A stretch of DNA of 64,000 nt from Spiroplasma monobiae MQ-1 (lineage in GTDB: Bacteria; Bacillota_I; Bacilli_A; Mycoplasmatales; Mycoplasmataceae): NCBI RefSeq assembly GCF_002865545.1, contig NZ_CP025543.1, positions 310,001-374,000 on the forward strand, in the 5' to 3' direction. The notes beneath the pieces were generated by a model. The model did not search any database. It had not been told where the DNA came from and worked only from the letters and a program-made list of their open reading frames with translations. Below, piece by piece: positions 1 to 12,340 of this stretch. Position 1 is the first letter of the stretch. Every line of letters begins with the position of its first letter. The position numbers and the translations under genes were made by a program.

Positions 1-1
1 T

Positions 2-427
2 ATTGGATCGGATTATTTAATATCTACTCCATCTGAATTAGTAGATCAAGATGTTGTAATGGAAAACTTAAAAAAATTCTTTAGACCAGAATTTTTAAAT
101 AGAATAGATAACATCGTAAACTTCAATTCTCTTTCAAAAGAAGTTATTAAAGAAGTTATTTTGAAAACTTTGGACGAATTAAAAGAAAGAGTACTTTCTA
201 CAAATGAATATATTCTTAATTTCACTGACGCAACAATTCAAAAAATTCTTGAAGAAGGTTATGACCAATTATATGGAGCAAGACCAATTAAGAGATATAT
301 TGAAAGAAATATTGAAACATTAATAGCGAGAGCTATTGTTGGTGGAGAAATTGAACCAAAAAGAAACTACGTTATTGATGTAAAAGATGATAAGTTCACA
401 ATAACAACTTCAAATAAATTAAATTAG
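2..427 (+). CDS. clpB: ClpB disaggregase, C-terminal end (partial)
   Basis: This is the last 141 residues of a Clp/Hsp100 AAA+ ATPase; the start lies before the window. The visible part has the FFRPEFLNRID signature that follows the second AAA+ core, then the small C-terminal domain with the sensor-2 motif GARPIKRYIE. ClpB disaggregates proteins together with DnaK, DnaJ and GrpE, and the last three lie directly downstream. The stop codon lies inside the CIRCE operator of the next operon, so clpB ends exactly where the hrcA control region begins. ClpB rather than ClpC is inferred from the heat-shock neighbours. Confidence 0.9.
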   Translation: MGSDYLISTPSELVDQDVVMENLKKFFRPEFLNRIDNIVNFNSLSKEVIKEVILKTLDELKERVLSTNEYILNFTDATIQKILEEGYDQLYGARPIKRYIERNIETLIARAIVGGEIEPKRNYVIDVKDDKFTITTSNKLN

Positions 428-450
428 CACTTGATTATTAAGAGTGCTAT
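424..450 (+). promoter_or_regulatory. CIRCE operator (HrcA site) before hrcA-grpE-dnaK
   Basis: TTAGCACTT, nine bases, then GAGTGCTAT: this is the CIRCE inverted repeat (consensus TTAGCACTC-N9-GAGTGCTAA) with two mismatched positions. It overlaps the clpB stop codon and sits about 40 bases before the hrcA start, so HrcA probably represses its own operon here. Confidence 0.9.
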
Positions 451-488
451 TGATAAACTAGATATGTATTGTGATGGAGGTGTTTTTA

Positions 489-1508
489 TTGTTAACAGAA
501 CGTCAAGATTTGATATTAAAATCAATTATTGAAGAATATATTAAAACTGCTTCACCAGTTGGTTCTAAAAGAATTCAAGAAGTGTTATCTATAGAAGTGT
601 CTTCTGCAACAATTAGAAATGAATCAGCTTTACTTGAAGATCAGGGTTATTTAGAAAAAGCCCACACTTCTTCAGGTAGAGTCCCTTCTACAAAAGGTTA
701 CAGATATTATGTTGACAATTTAATGGAGTCAAATAATATTGATGATATTAAATTGCAAATTGATGAAATCTTTAAAAAAAGAGGGGCAACAATTGATGAG
801 GTTTGTTCTAAAATCTCATCAATTTTAAGTGAGATGACTAAGTTAGCAACTGTGGTTGCAACATCTGATACAAACGATGAAGTACTATTATCAAAAGTTG
901 AATTAGTGCCAATTTCAGATAGATCAGCAATAGTTATATTTGTACTTTCAAATGGAACTATTCAAAATAAAACAGTTAATCTAGATTCTGTGTCATTAGA
1001 AGAGTTAAGATTATCGATTGACCTATTTAATGAAAGACTAATTAATTCAAAAATTTCTGAAATAGAAACTAAATCACAAGCTATGATACCGGTTTTAAAA
1101 CAACAAGTTAAAAAATATGAGTTTGTTTTACAAACATTGGTAGGTGCTTTGATTCACACAGATTCAAATAAATCAAAAACTAGTGGTGTTAAATATTTAT
1201 TGGAAAACCCTGAATTCAACGATCCAAATAAAATAAAAGACATTATACAGTTTATTGAAAATGCTTCTCCTTTTGCTTGATTTAATTATCAAAGCAAAAC
1301 AAATAAAACAACTGTTGCTATTGGTTTAGAAACAGGAAATGAGAATGATGATATTGCTGTTATTGGAACAAACTTCCCCACTAAAGGTGGGGGAAAGGGT
1401 GCGTTAGCACTTGTTGGTCCTAAAAGAATTGAATATGATAAAGTATCAAAACTTTTAGAATGAATTAGCAAAAAAATCGAAGAGAAGTTTTTATTAGAAG
1501 GAGAATAA
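489..1508 (+). CDS. hrcA: Heat-inducible transcription repressor HrcA
   Basis: HrcA binds CIRCE operators and represses chaperone genes until heat titrates its folding by chaperones. The 339-residue product starts LTERQDLILKSIIEEYI, the typical winged-helix N-terminus, followed by PVGSKRI and SSATIRNE, the DNA-recognition part. I chose the TTG start at 489 because a GGAGG lies at 476-480, eight bases upstream, and the protein then begins where the family does; GTG at 471 or ATG at 474 would place the ribosome site inside the gene. The C-terminal part is read through in-frame TGA codons (Trp) at 1278 and 1461. It ends two bases before grpE, so the two are translationally linked. Confidence 0.95.
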
Positions 1509-1510
1509 TA

Positions 1511-2086
1511 ATGGAAAAAGAAAAAGTAAAAGAAATTTTGGATTTATTTGAAACTCTTAAAAAGGAGTTAAAAATAGAGCCAAAAGAAGTTAAAGAAGGA
1601 GAAGTTCAAGAACCTTCTAATGTAGAAAAATTGGAGCTTGAATTTATAGCTTTAACAGAAGAAAATGCAAAATTAGAAGAAGCGAGATTAATAGCTGTAG
1701 CTGATAATCAAAACACTGTAAGAAGATTTCAAAATGAAAGTATTTTGGTAAGAAAATATGGTGGAGAAAAATTGGCTTCAGAATTAATTCCTGCTATTGA
1801 TATGTTTAGGGGGGTTCTAAAATCAACTCCAGATAATCCGGAAATTAAAAATTATTTAATGGGATTTGAAATGATTATCAACCAAATAGATCAGGCATTA
1901 ACAAATGCTGGTGTTACTATGGTTAATGTTAAACCTGGAGATGATTTCAATCCAGAATTACACTCAGCAATTGAACAAGTTAAATCAGAAGAATTTGAAT
2001 CAGGAAAAATTGCTATTGTAGTGTCAAATGGTTATAAATTACATGACAGAGTTATAAAACACGCTGCTGTTAAGGTGGCAGAATAG
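1511..2086 (+). CDS. grpE: Nucleotide exchange factor GrpE
   Basis: GrpE releases ADP from DnaK. The 191-residue protein has a charged, coiled-coil N-terminal half (about residues 1-80) and the family's C-terminal beta domain: the dimer helix FRGVLKSTPDN, then DDFNPELHSAIEQV and GYKLHDRVIKHAAVKVAE, which match the GrpE signature (usually D-P-x-x-H-x-A and G-Y-x-x-x-x-R-v-l-R-x-A-x-V). The start ATG follows AGAAGGAG closely and almost touches the hrcA stop. It is the second gene of the CIRCE-controlled operon. Confidence 0.95.
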   Translation: MEKEKVKEILDLFETLKKELKIEPKEVKEGEVQEPSNVEKLELEFIALTEENAKLEEARLIAVADNQNTVRRFQNESILVRKYGGEKLASELIPAIDMFRGVLKSTPDNPEIKNYLMGFEMIINQIDQALTNAGVTMVNVKPGDDFNPELHSAIEQVKSEEFESGKIAIVVSNGYKLHDRVIKHAAVKVAE

Positions 2087-2091
2087 TATAG

Positions 2092-3930
<1,839 letters not shown>

Positions 3931-3934
3931 TTTT

Positions 3935-3963
3935 AAAAAACAACTATTAATTAGTTGTTTTTT
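3935..3963 (+). terminator. Intrinsic terminator after dnaK
   Basis: A 12-bp perfect stem (AAAAAACAACTA / TAGTTGTTTTTT) with a 5-base loop ends in a T-run, five bases after the dnaK stop. It may only partly separate dnaK from dnaJ, as dnaJ starts 24 bases later with its own GAGGTG ribosome site. Confidence 0.85.
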
Positions 3964-3986
3964 AAAGATAGAAAAAGAGGTGTACA

Positions 3987-5117
3987 ATGGCTAAAAGAGA
4001 TTATTATGAGGTCTTAGGTATTGCAAAATCAGCATCTGAAGATGAAATTAAAAAAGCATATCGTAAATTAGCTAAACAATATCACCCAGATATTTGTAAA
4101 GAACCTGATGCAGAAGAAAAATTTAAAGAAGCAACTGAAGCTGCAGAGGTTCTTTTAGATGCAAACAAGCGTCAAACTTATGATCAATTTGGTCATGATG
4201 GACTTAACGGAATGGGTTCAGGCTTTGGTGGAGGCTTTGGTGGAGGCTTTGGTGACTTCTTCTCAAATATGGGAGGAGCAGGAGACTTCTTCTCAGATAT
4301 TTTCTCAAATTTCTTTGGTGGAAGATCTGGAGGGGGTTCTTCTAGACAAAGATCTTCAAGAGGTAAAGATATTGTTATAAGTGTTAACTTAACACTTAAG
4401 GAACTATTGTTTGGTGTAGATAAAAATGTTGAACTTGATTTAGTTTCTAAATGTGATGATTGTGATGGTGTTGGAGCTAATTCAAAATCAGACATTGTTG
4501 AATGTGAAGTATGTAATGGTCATGGAGTTGTTACTGTTTTACAAGATATGGGTATTGCAAAATTCCAATCACAACAACCTTGTCCAAAATGTAAAGGTCA
4601 AGGAAAAGAAAACAAAAATCCATGTAAATCATGTAGAGGTGATGGGGCTGTTATGAAAAAAGAAACAGTTACTATGCCGATACCAAAAGGGTTGGTTCCA
4701 GATCAACAGATTGTATTGAGAAATGCTGGAAACTACTCGGTAGATGGTGGAGAACGTGGACACTTATATGCTGATGTTAGATTGAAAGCTTCTAAAAATT
4801 TAAAAATAGTTAATGAACACGATATTAAATTTAAGTTTGATGTAAGTTACATCGATGCATTACTTGCAAATGAAATATCAGTCAAAACACTTGATGGAGA
4901 TATAAATGTAAAAATACCAAAAGGTATTAAAAATGGCGAAGTTATCACAATAAAAAATCATGGTCTTTATAAAGGTGTTAAGTCATCACACAGAGGTAAT
5001 TTATTACTTGAAGTTAATATTGTTATTCCAAAAGAACTTGATAAAGAAGAAAAAGAAAAAATTGAAAGTATTATGGAAATAACAGACTTTAAAGTTACAA
5101 ATAACTTGGAAGAATAA
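3987..5117 (+). CDS. dnaJ: Co-chaperone DnaJ (Hsp40)
   Basis: DnaJ stimulates the DnaK ATPase and delivers substrates. The 376-residue protein is a full type I DnaJ: J-domain with the HPD tripeptide at residues 33-35, a Gly/Phe-rich region at about 70-115 encoded partly by a tandem 15-base repeat (GGFGGGFG), four zinc-finger repeats ([32 protein letters not shown]) at about 150-225, and two C-terminal peptide-binding domains. The sequence of four CxxCxGxG repeats is complete, so it should bind two zinc ions. Confidence 0.97.
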   Translation: MAKRDYYEVLGIAKSASEDEIKKAYRKLAKQYHPDICKEPDAEEKFKEATEAAEVLLDANKRQTYDQFGHDGLNGMGSGFGGGFGGGFGDFFSNMGGAGDFFSDIFSNFFGGRSGGGSSRQRSSRGKDIVISVNLTLKELLFGVDKNVELDLVSKCDDCDGVGANSKSDIVECEVCNGHGVVTVLQDMGIAKFQSQQPCPKCKGQGKENKNPCKSCRGDGAVMKKETVTMPIPKGLVPDQQIVLRNAGNYSVDGGERGHLYADVRLKASKNLKIVNEHDIKFKFDVSYIDALLANEISVKTLDGDINVKIPKGIKNGEVITIKNHGLYKGVKSSHRGNLLLEVNIVIPKELDKEEKEKIESIMEITDFKVTNNLEE

Positions 5118-5138
5118 TCCTTATGGATTATTTTTTTT
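5113..5138 (+). terminator. Intrinsic terminator after dnaJ
   Basis: AATAATCC-TTAT-GGATTATT followed by a run of T overlaps the dnaJ stop codon and closes the heat-shock block. Confidence 0.85.
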
Positions 5139-5150
5139 GACAAAAGTATT

Positions 5151-5180
5151 TATTTAGATTAAATCTAAATATTGTATAAT
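5151..5180 (+). promoter_or_regulatory. Promoter with palindromic operator-like site
   Basis: A perfect 10-bp inverted repeat with one central base (TATTTAGATT-A-AATCTAAATA, 5151-5171) lies directly before a consensus -10 box TATAAT (5175-5180) and covers the place where a -35 box would be. The gene starts 19 bases after the -10 box. A repressor or activator site is the natural reading; which protein binds is unknown. Confidence 0.6.
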
Positions 5181-5198
5181 CATAAATGGAGGTCTATT

Positions 5199-7500
<2,302 letters not shown>

Positions 7501-7547
7501 ATAAAATAAGTTAAAATAAATATGATTTAAAGAAAGAGGAATGTTGT

Positions 7548-8177
7548 ATGTTTTTAGCAGGAAATACAAGCACAATAGTTATTGGAGTAGTTGTTTTAGT
7601 TGTTTTAGTATTTGTTATTGTTTCATCAATTACAAGTAAAAAAGCACAAAAAGTTGAGCAACAAAAGAGAAAAAAGGTAGTTAAAGAAGAAATCAAAAAT
7701 TATCTTGCAAAAACTCAAAATATCAAAAACATTAAAATTGAATATGAAAAAGTTTATGCAAGAAAAGGTCAAGAATATAAATACAGAGATGTATTTGATG
7801 TTGTTGTTCAAATGTATGAACCAAAAACCAATAAACTAGTTTCAACAAATGCTTACGAAGTTGAAGGTATTACAACAAAGTCTGGAAAAAATAACTATGT
7901 AACTGCATGACAAGTTAATGGTGAAATTGATCTTGAAAACACTCAAAGAAGAATTGCTATTGCTGAAAAAAAAGTAAAACTTACTAAACAAGAAAAAGTG
8001 GTACTTAAACAAGAAGAAAAGGCTAAAGCGGTTGAATATAAAGTGCAAGTTAAAGAAGAAATGAAAAATATTAAAGTTGAGAAAAAAAATCAAAAAGAAA
8101 ATAAAGATGCGAATCTTCAATTGGACAAAGCCATTAAAATGACAACAGTTAAGTTTATACCAAGAAGAAATAAATAA
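7548..8177 (+). CDS. Membrane-anchored hypothetical protein
   Basis: I do not recognise this 209-residue protein. Residues 8-30 form a single hydrophobic transmembrane helix (VIGVVVLVVLVFVIVSS), followed by a Lys/Glu-rich region with a globular-looking part at about 60-120 (YEKVYARKGQEYKYRDVFDV) and a charged coiled-coil tail. The topology is probably an N-terminal anchor with a cytoplasmic body because positive residues follow the helix. It starts after AAAGAGGA and is followed by a hairpin terminator. One TGA codon at 7908 encodes Trp. Confidence 0.8.
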
Positions 8178-8200
8178 CATATTTTAAATATGTTTTTTTT
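8177..8200 (+). terminator. Intrinsic terminator
   Basis: ACATATTT paired with AAATATGT followed by eight T residues directly after the stop of the membrane-anchored gene. Confidence 0.7.
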
Positions 8201-8220
8201 GTTTAGAAAGGAAATAAAAT

Positions 8221-10308
8221 ATGAAAAATAGTATTAGAGTAACCAAAGAAGACTTTAAAAGATACATGGCTGAATGCCCTAAAATTGCTTGAATATTTCA
8301 TAGTCTTGATAATTTTAAATTAGCAGTAAAACTTAAAAAAGAGAAGAAAATTGAAACACATTATAAAGTTGAAATTGAAAAGGATGGAAATTACGATACT
8401 TCATCTGGTTTTAATGCAATTGATCTTTATTCTGACTTGTTGGAAAAAGAAGATAATGAATTAAGCAAAACTGAATTAAAGCAAAAAAATATGTTACTTA
8501 AACAAATGGAAGATCTTAATGGTTTTGAAATATCTGGTTTACCTGCAGAAACTATTGTTGATGGTAATTCTGTTGGGGACGCTGCTAGGGAATACTTTAT
8601 TGAAAAACTATATAAAGATAATTTAAAAGATAAAACAAACTTTGAATTCTTAGATTTTCAAGAAAAAGGTTATGAAGAAACTATAGAAGAAACTAAAAAG
8701 GCTTTACAAGACAACAAAGTAAAATATCTTTTTGAACCTTCTTTTGAATATATGGATTCAATGTTAAGAGTTAGATGTGACGTTTTAATAAATCATGGAA
8801 ATAGACATGTAACAATTGTTGAATTTAAAGCATCTACTCAATCAAAAATTGTTCATTTCTTTGATGTTATGTACCAAAAAAAAGTTTTAGAAAAAAATGG
8901 TTATATTGTAGATGATGTTAACGTTGGGTTAATAAATAAAAATTATGTAAGAGGTATTGGAATAGATGAAAACAGATCAAATTTTCTTATTTCTTTTTAC
9001 GAAATGGATTTTGAAAATGAAGTAAAAGATAATTTGGAAAAAATTAAAAAACCAAAATCTGATGAGTCAGACTTAAATTATTCACAATTAATAAGAATAA
9101 CTGACAAGTTAGAAAATACAAAAAAAGATTGTGGTCTAAATAAAATGATAATTGGTATGGAAGACAATGGATTCGATTTTGATGAAACTATTCTAGAAAT
9201 ATCTAAATCTTTTGAAAATTCAAATATTTTAAATAACACTAATTGTGGAAAAGTTTCATTTAACTATACTAAATACAATTATTCTATTAAAGAATCTGCT
9301 TGTCATCATGTTGTTAGGTATTATGATAAAAGTAAGTTTAATCTATATGAATTAACAAGATTCAAACCAAAAGCTGCAATTGTCCACTCAAGAGATGAAA
9401 AATCTATATATATTGAAAATATTGTGGATGTTGAAAAATCACAATTTAATGAAGATAAAGGTTCGTTGTTCAAAAAAGATGAGTTAAGAATTATAAGAAC
9501 AGTAAGAAGTTATTTACAAAAAAATAAAATTGAAGCTAAAGATATTATTAGAGAAGATGGTATAGACTCATTAATGTCTCTTTTAAAAGATTATTATAAA
9601 TATCCTGTTTATATGTATGATTTTGAAACTGTTAAATGAGCAATTCCAAAATATGATAATTCTTGATCTTATGAACAAATACCATTTCAATATTCAATTC
9701 ATGTAATCGACAATCCTGATTATGATTTTAATGATCCAATAAACACAATGAAACATTTAAATTTTATTGCAGATAAACAAGAAGATCCAAGACCAGAGTT
9801 TTTAGTAAACTTTATTAGAGATTGTTTTGCATATGGCCCTGGAGTTTATGTTGCATATAACAAATCTTTTGAAAGAGGAGTTATTAAAAATATGATTTAT
9901 TCATATCCTGAACTTTCCAAGCCTCTTGAATATATTTATCACAACACAATTGATTTAATGGAATTCTTTAAAAAGAAAGAAGATAATTGATTAATTTATC
10001 ACCCTGACTTTAGGGGGTCATATTCAATTAAAAAAACTCAACCAGGTTTAGATAGTTCTTTAAGTTATAAGGATTTAAAAATTAACAAAGGTGATAAAGC
10101 AAGTCAAACTTTTAGACAATTTTTAGATAATGTAATAAGTCAAGAAGAATATGAAATAATATTAAAAGAAGATATGCTTAAGTATTGTGATAGAGATACT
10201 CTTGCTATGATTGTTGTTTTACAAAGGGTTGTAGATATTGTTAAGGAATATAATCCTAATTTTGAAATGGATATCAAAAAACTATTGGAGGAAGAAAAAA
10301 ATGCATAA
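8221..10308 (+). CDS. DUF2779 protein with PD-(D/E)XK nuclease-like domain
   Basis: The 695-residue protein looks like two fused modules. The N-terminal half has a PD-(D/E)XK-type site: D187 in RCDVLIN, then E201 and K203 in VEFKAS, the arrangement seen in RecB/Cas4-like nucleases. From about residue 465 it matches the DUF2779 family: YDFETVKWAIPKYD, IPFQYSIHVID, NKSFERGVIKNM, YHPDFRGSYSIKK and a late DRDTLAM. The DFET motif and the later acidic residues resemble a DEDD exonuclease (RNase H fold); this is inference. It overlaps fmt by eight bases and needs several TGA-Trp codons. The cellular role is unknown; DNA repair or nucleic-acid degradation is plausible. Confidence 0.85.
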
Positions 10309-11251
10309 AGTTATATTTTGTGGAACTCCCCAAATTTCTGTGGAAATCTTAAAGGGCTTGGAAAATACTGGTGTTGAAATTATAGGGGTTATAACACAAC
10401 CTGATAAACAAGTTGGAAGAAAAAAAGAAATCAAATTCTCACCAGTTAAAGAGTATGCCTTAACAAAAGGATACACATTATTTCAACCTTATAAAATTGG
10501 AGATATTCTCGAGGATTTAAAAAAATTAAATCCTGACTTTATGTTAACTTGTGCATATGGACAATTCATTACCCAACCAATTTTAGATTTATTTAAAAAT
10601 TGCATAAATACACATGCAAGCATTTTGCCTAAATATCGTGGAGGAAGTCCAATACAATTTGCCATCATGAATGGGGAAAAAACCACTGGAATATCTCTTA
10701 TGAAAATGGTAAAAAAGATGGATGCTGGAGAAGTTTATTATCAAGAAGAAATTGAAATTGATGATGAAGATAATTCTGAAACACTATTTAATAAAATGGC
10801 TGTTTTGGGTAAGAGAATGGTTGAAGAAAAACTTTTAGATATATTTGAAGAAAAAATAAAAGGAATTGATCAAGACGAATCAAAGGTTACTTTTGCTTAT
10901 AATTTAAAAAATGAACAAGAAGTCATTGATTGAAATAATTCTGCTTTTGAAATAAATAACTTCATTAGAGCTTTAAGTCCTCAACCAATTGCTTTTACAT
11001 TCATAAACGAGGAGAGAATAAAAATAAAATCAGCAAGGGTTATAAAAGACGAGGAAAATTTAGCTACTTTGGATAGAATTTTTGCAAATGGTGAAGTTAT
11101 TTCAACAGATAAAGAAGGGATAATAGTTAATACTTCAAATGGGTATCTAAAAATACTAGAAATCCAAAGAGAAGGTAAAAAAATGGTTAGTGCATCAACT
11201 TTTAATGATCCTAATTCGCCTATAAAAACCGGAGTTAAATTTGGAAAATAA
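10301..11251 (+). CDS. fmt: Methionyl-tRNA formyltransferase
   Basis: Fmt formylates initiator Met-tRNA with 10-formyl-tetrahydrofolate. The 316-residue protein starts KVIFCGTPQISVEILKGL, has TCAYGQFI, and the catalytic NTHASILPKYRGGSPIQ (Asn, His) with the later Asp in MKKMDAGEVY. The C-terminal OB-like domain is shorter but present. A TGA-Trp at 10931 interrupts the reading frame only under the standard code. The start lies within the end of the previous gene, after TTGGAGGAAG, so the two genes are translationally coupled. Its presence means the organism starts translation with formyl-methionine. Confidence 0.96.
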
Positions 11252-11273
11252 ATTACTTAAAAGGTGATTTTTT
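11250..11273 (+). terminator. Intrinsic terminator after fmt
   Basis: AAATTAC and GTGATTT pair over seven positions (one G-U) around a 7-base loop, followed by T residues; it overlaps the fmt stop codon. Confidence 0.6.
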
Positions 11274-11322
11274 AATTTAAATAATTTTCCACTAAAATGT
11301 ACTAAAAATGTAATTTTTTATA

Positions 11323-11328
11323 TATAAT
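11323..11328 (+). promoter_or_regulatory. -10 box of efp promoter
   Basis: TATAAT preceded by a T-rich stretch, 31 bases before the efp start codon; no good -35 box is visible. Confidence 0.6.
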
Positions 11329-11359
11329 TGAGTTAGAAATATCAAAGGGAGATTAATTT

Positions 11360-11917
11360 ATGTCAGTAAACGATTTAAGACCTGGAAGTACATTCTTATA
11401 TGATGGAAACATCTTTGTTGTTTTAGAAAACTCATTTTCAAAAACAGGAAGACAACAAGGTAAAGTTACAGTTAAGGTTAAAAACCTTAGAACTGGAGCT
11501 AGAGTTGAAATAACATTTACAGGTGGAGAAAAAGTAGATAAAGCTTTAATTGAAAAGAAAGATATGCAATATCTTTATAATGATGGAACAAATTGTGTTT
11601 TAATGAATACAGAAACTTACGAACAAGTTGAGATAGCTTCATCAAAATTAGAGTGAGAATTAAAATTCATTACTGATGGAATAATGGTTAAAATGACTGA
11701 ATATGATGGAGAAATCCTTGGTATTACAATTCCAGAAAAAATTGAACTTACAATAATTGAAGCTGAACCAGCTGTAAAAGGGGACACTACAAGTGGCGCT
11801 CAAAAGAAAGCTAAAGTGGAAACTGGTTTAGAAATAACTGTCCCTTTATTTATCAAAGAAGGCGAAAAAGTATTAATTAATACAACTGATGGTAAATATG
11901 CTGGAAGAGCAAATTAA
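11360..11917 (+). CDS. efp: Elongation factor P
   Basis: EF-P binds ribosomes stalled on polyproline and restores peptide-bond formation. The 185-residue protein has the usual three beta-barrel domains: MSVNDLRPGSTFLYDG and the loop SKTGRQQGKV in domain I, the acidic domain II, and the C-terminal signature KGDTTSGAQKKA and VETGLEITVPLF. The tip of the domain I loop, where many bacteria have a modified Lys, has Arg (R31). A TGA at 11654 encodes Trp. It has its own -10 box and a GGGAG ribosome site. Confidence 0.96.
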
Positions 11918-11947
11918 AAATAAAAGAAAACTAAGAGGTATTTGTAT

Positions 11948-12238
11948 ATGTACATTTCTATAGATAGAAATTCTAAAGGAAATTTAGAGATCGATGAAAA
12001 AATCTTAAGTAAAATTATAGAGTTTGATGTTACATCAAATGCTGTGGGTTACAGAGATATCAAAGCATCAGTAAGTATTCATCAAGAAACTAACTTGTTT
12101 GTTGTTGTAAGGGTTTACACAATTGAAAAGGGTAAATTTCTTATGGACGGCATAAAGGTAGCTTCAATAATTAACGAATCAATGTATAAAACATTGAGAA
12201 TTAAACCAAAGAACATTGCGTTCTCATTTATAAAATAG
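11948..12238 (+). CDS. Small Asp23/Gls24-like (MMB_0454-type) protein
   Basis: This 96-residue protein follows efp by 30 bases. Its pattern (GNLEIDEKILSKIIEFDV, then a variable loop, then two beta strands around VSIHQETNLFVVVRVYTI) resembles the Asp23/Gls24 fold, and in Bacillus the Asp23-family gene yqhY also follows efp. That supports, but does not prove, the assignment; a mollicute-specific family of the same size is the alternative. I chose ATG at 11948 over TTG at 11942 because AGAGG at 11934-11938 gives nine bases spacing. A hairpin terminator follows immediately. Confidence 0.65.
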   Translation: MYISIDRNSKGNLEIDEKILSKIIEFDVTSNAVGYRDIKASVSIHQETNLFVVVRVYTIEKGKFLMDGIKVASIINESMYKTLRIKPKNIAFSFIK

Positions 12239-12258
12239 GTATTAAAACCTATTTTTTT
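12234..12258 (+). terminator. Intrinsic terminator after efp operon
   Basis: AATAGGT-ATTAAA-ACCTATT followed by T7, overlapping the stop codon of the small Asp23-like gene. Confidence 0.85.
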
Positions 12259-12272
12259 GTATAATAGAGTGC

Positions 12273-12311
12273 TATAATATGCTTTAAAAAAGTCTAGAAA
12301 TAGTGTATAAT
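12273..12311 (+). promoter_or_regulatory. Promoter region with repeated TATAAT boxes
   Basis: Two consensus -10 boxes lie at 12273-12278 and 12306-12311 (a third is at 12259-12264 just past the terminator). The last one is 30 bases before the start codon of the 619-residue gene and 17 before its GGAGG site, so it is the probable working box. Confidence 0.55.
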
Positions 12312-12340
12312 GATTTTGTATTTAAATGGAGGAACTAGGT

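Noticed and set aside
4193-4495. Minus-strand Pro-rich open frame inside dnaJ
   Set aside because: It is the antisense of the Gly/Phe-rich repeat of DnaJ, which creates Pro codons on the other strand.
5137-5142. TTGACA as -35 box of the gene at 5199
   Set aside because: It lies 32 bases from the TATAAT, far beyond the usable 16-19, and inside the T-run of the dnaJ terminator.
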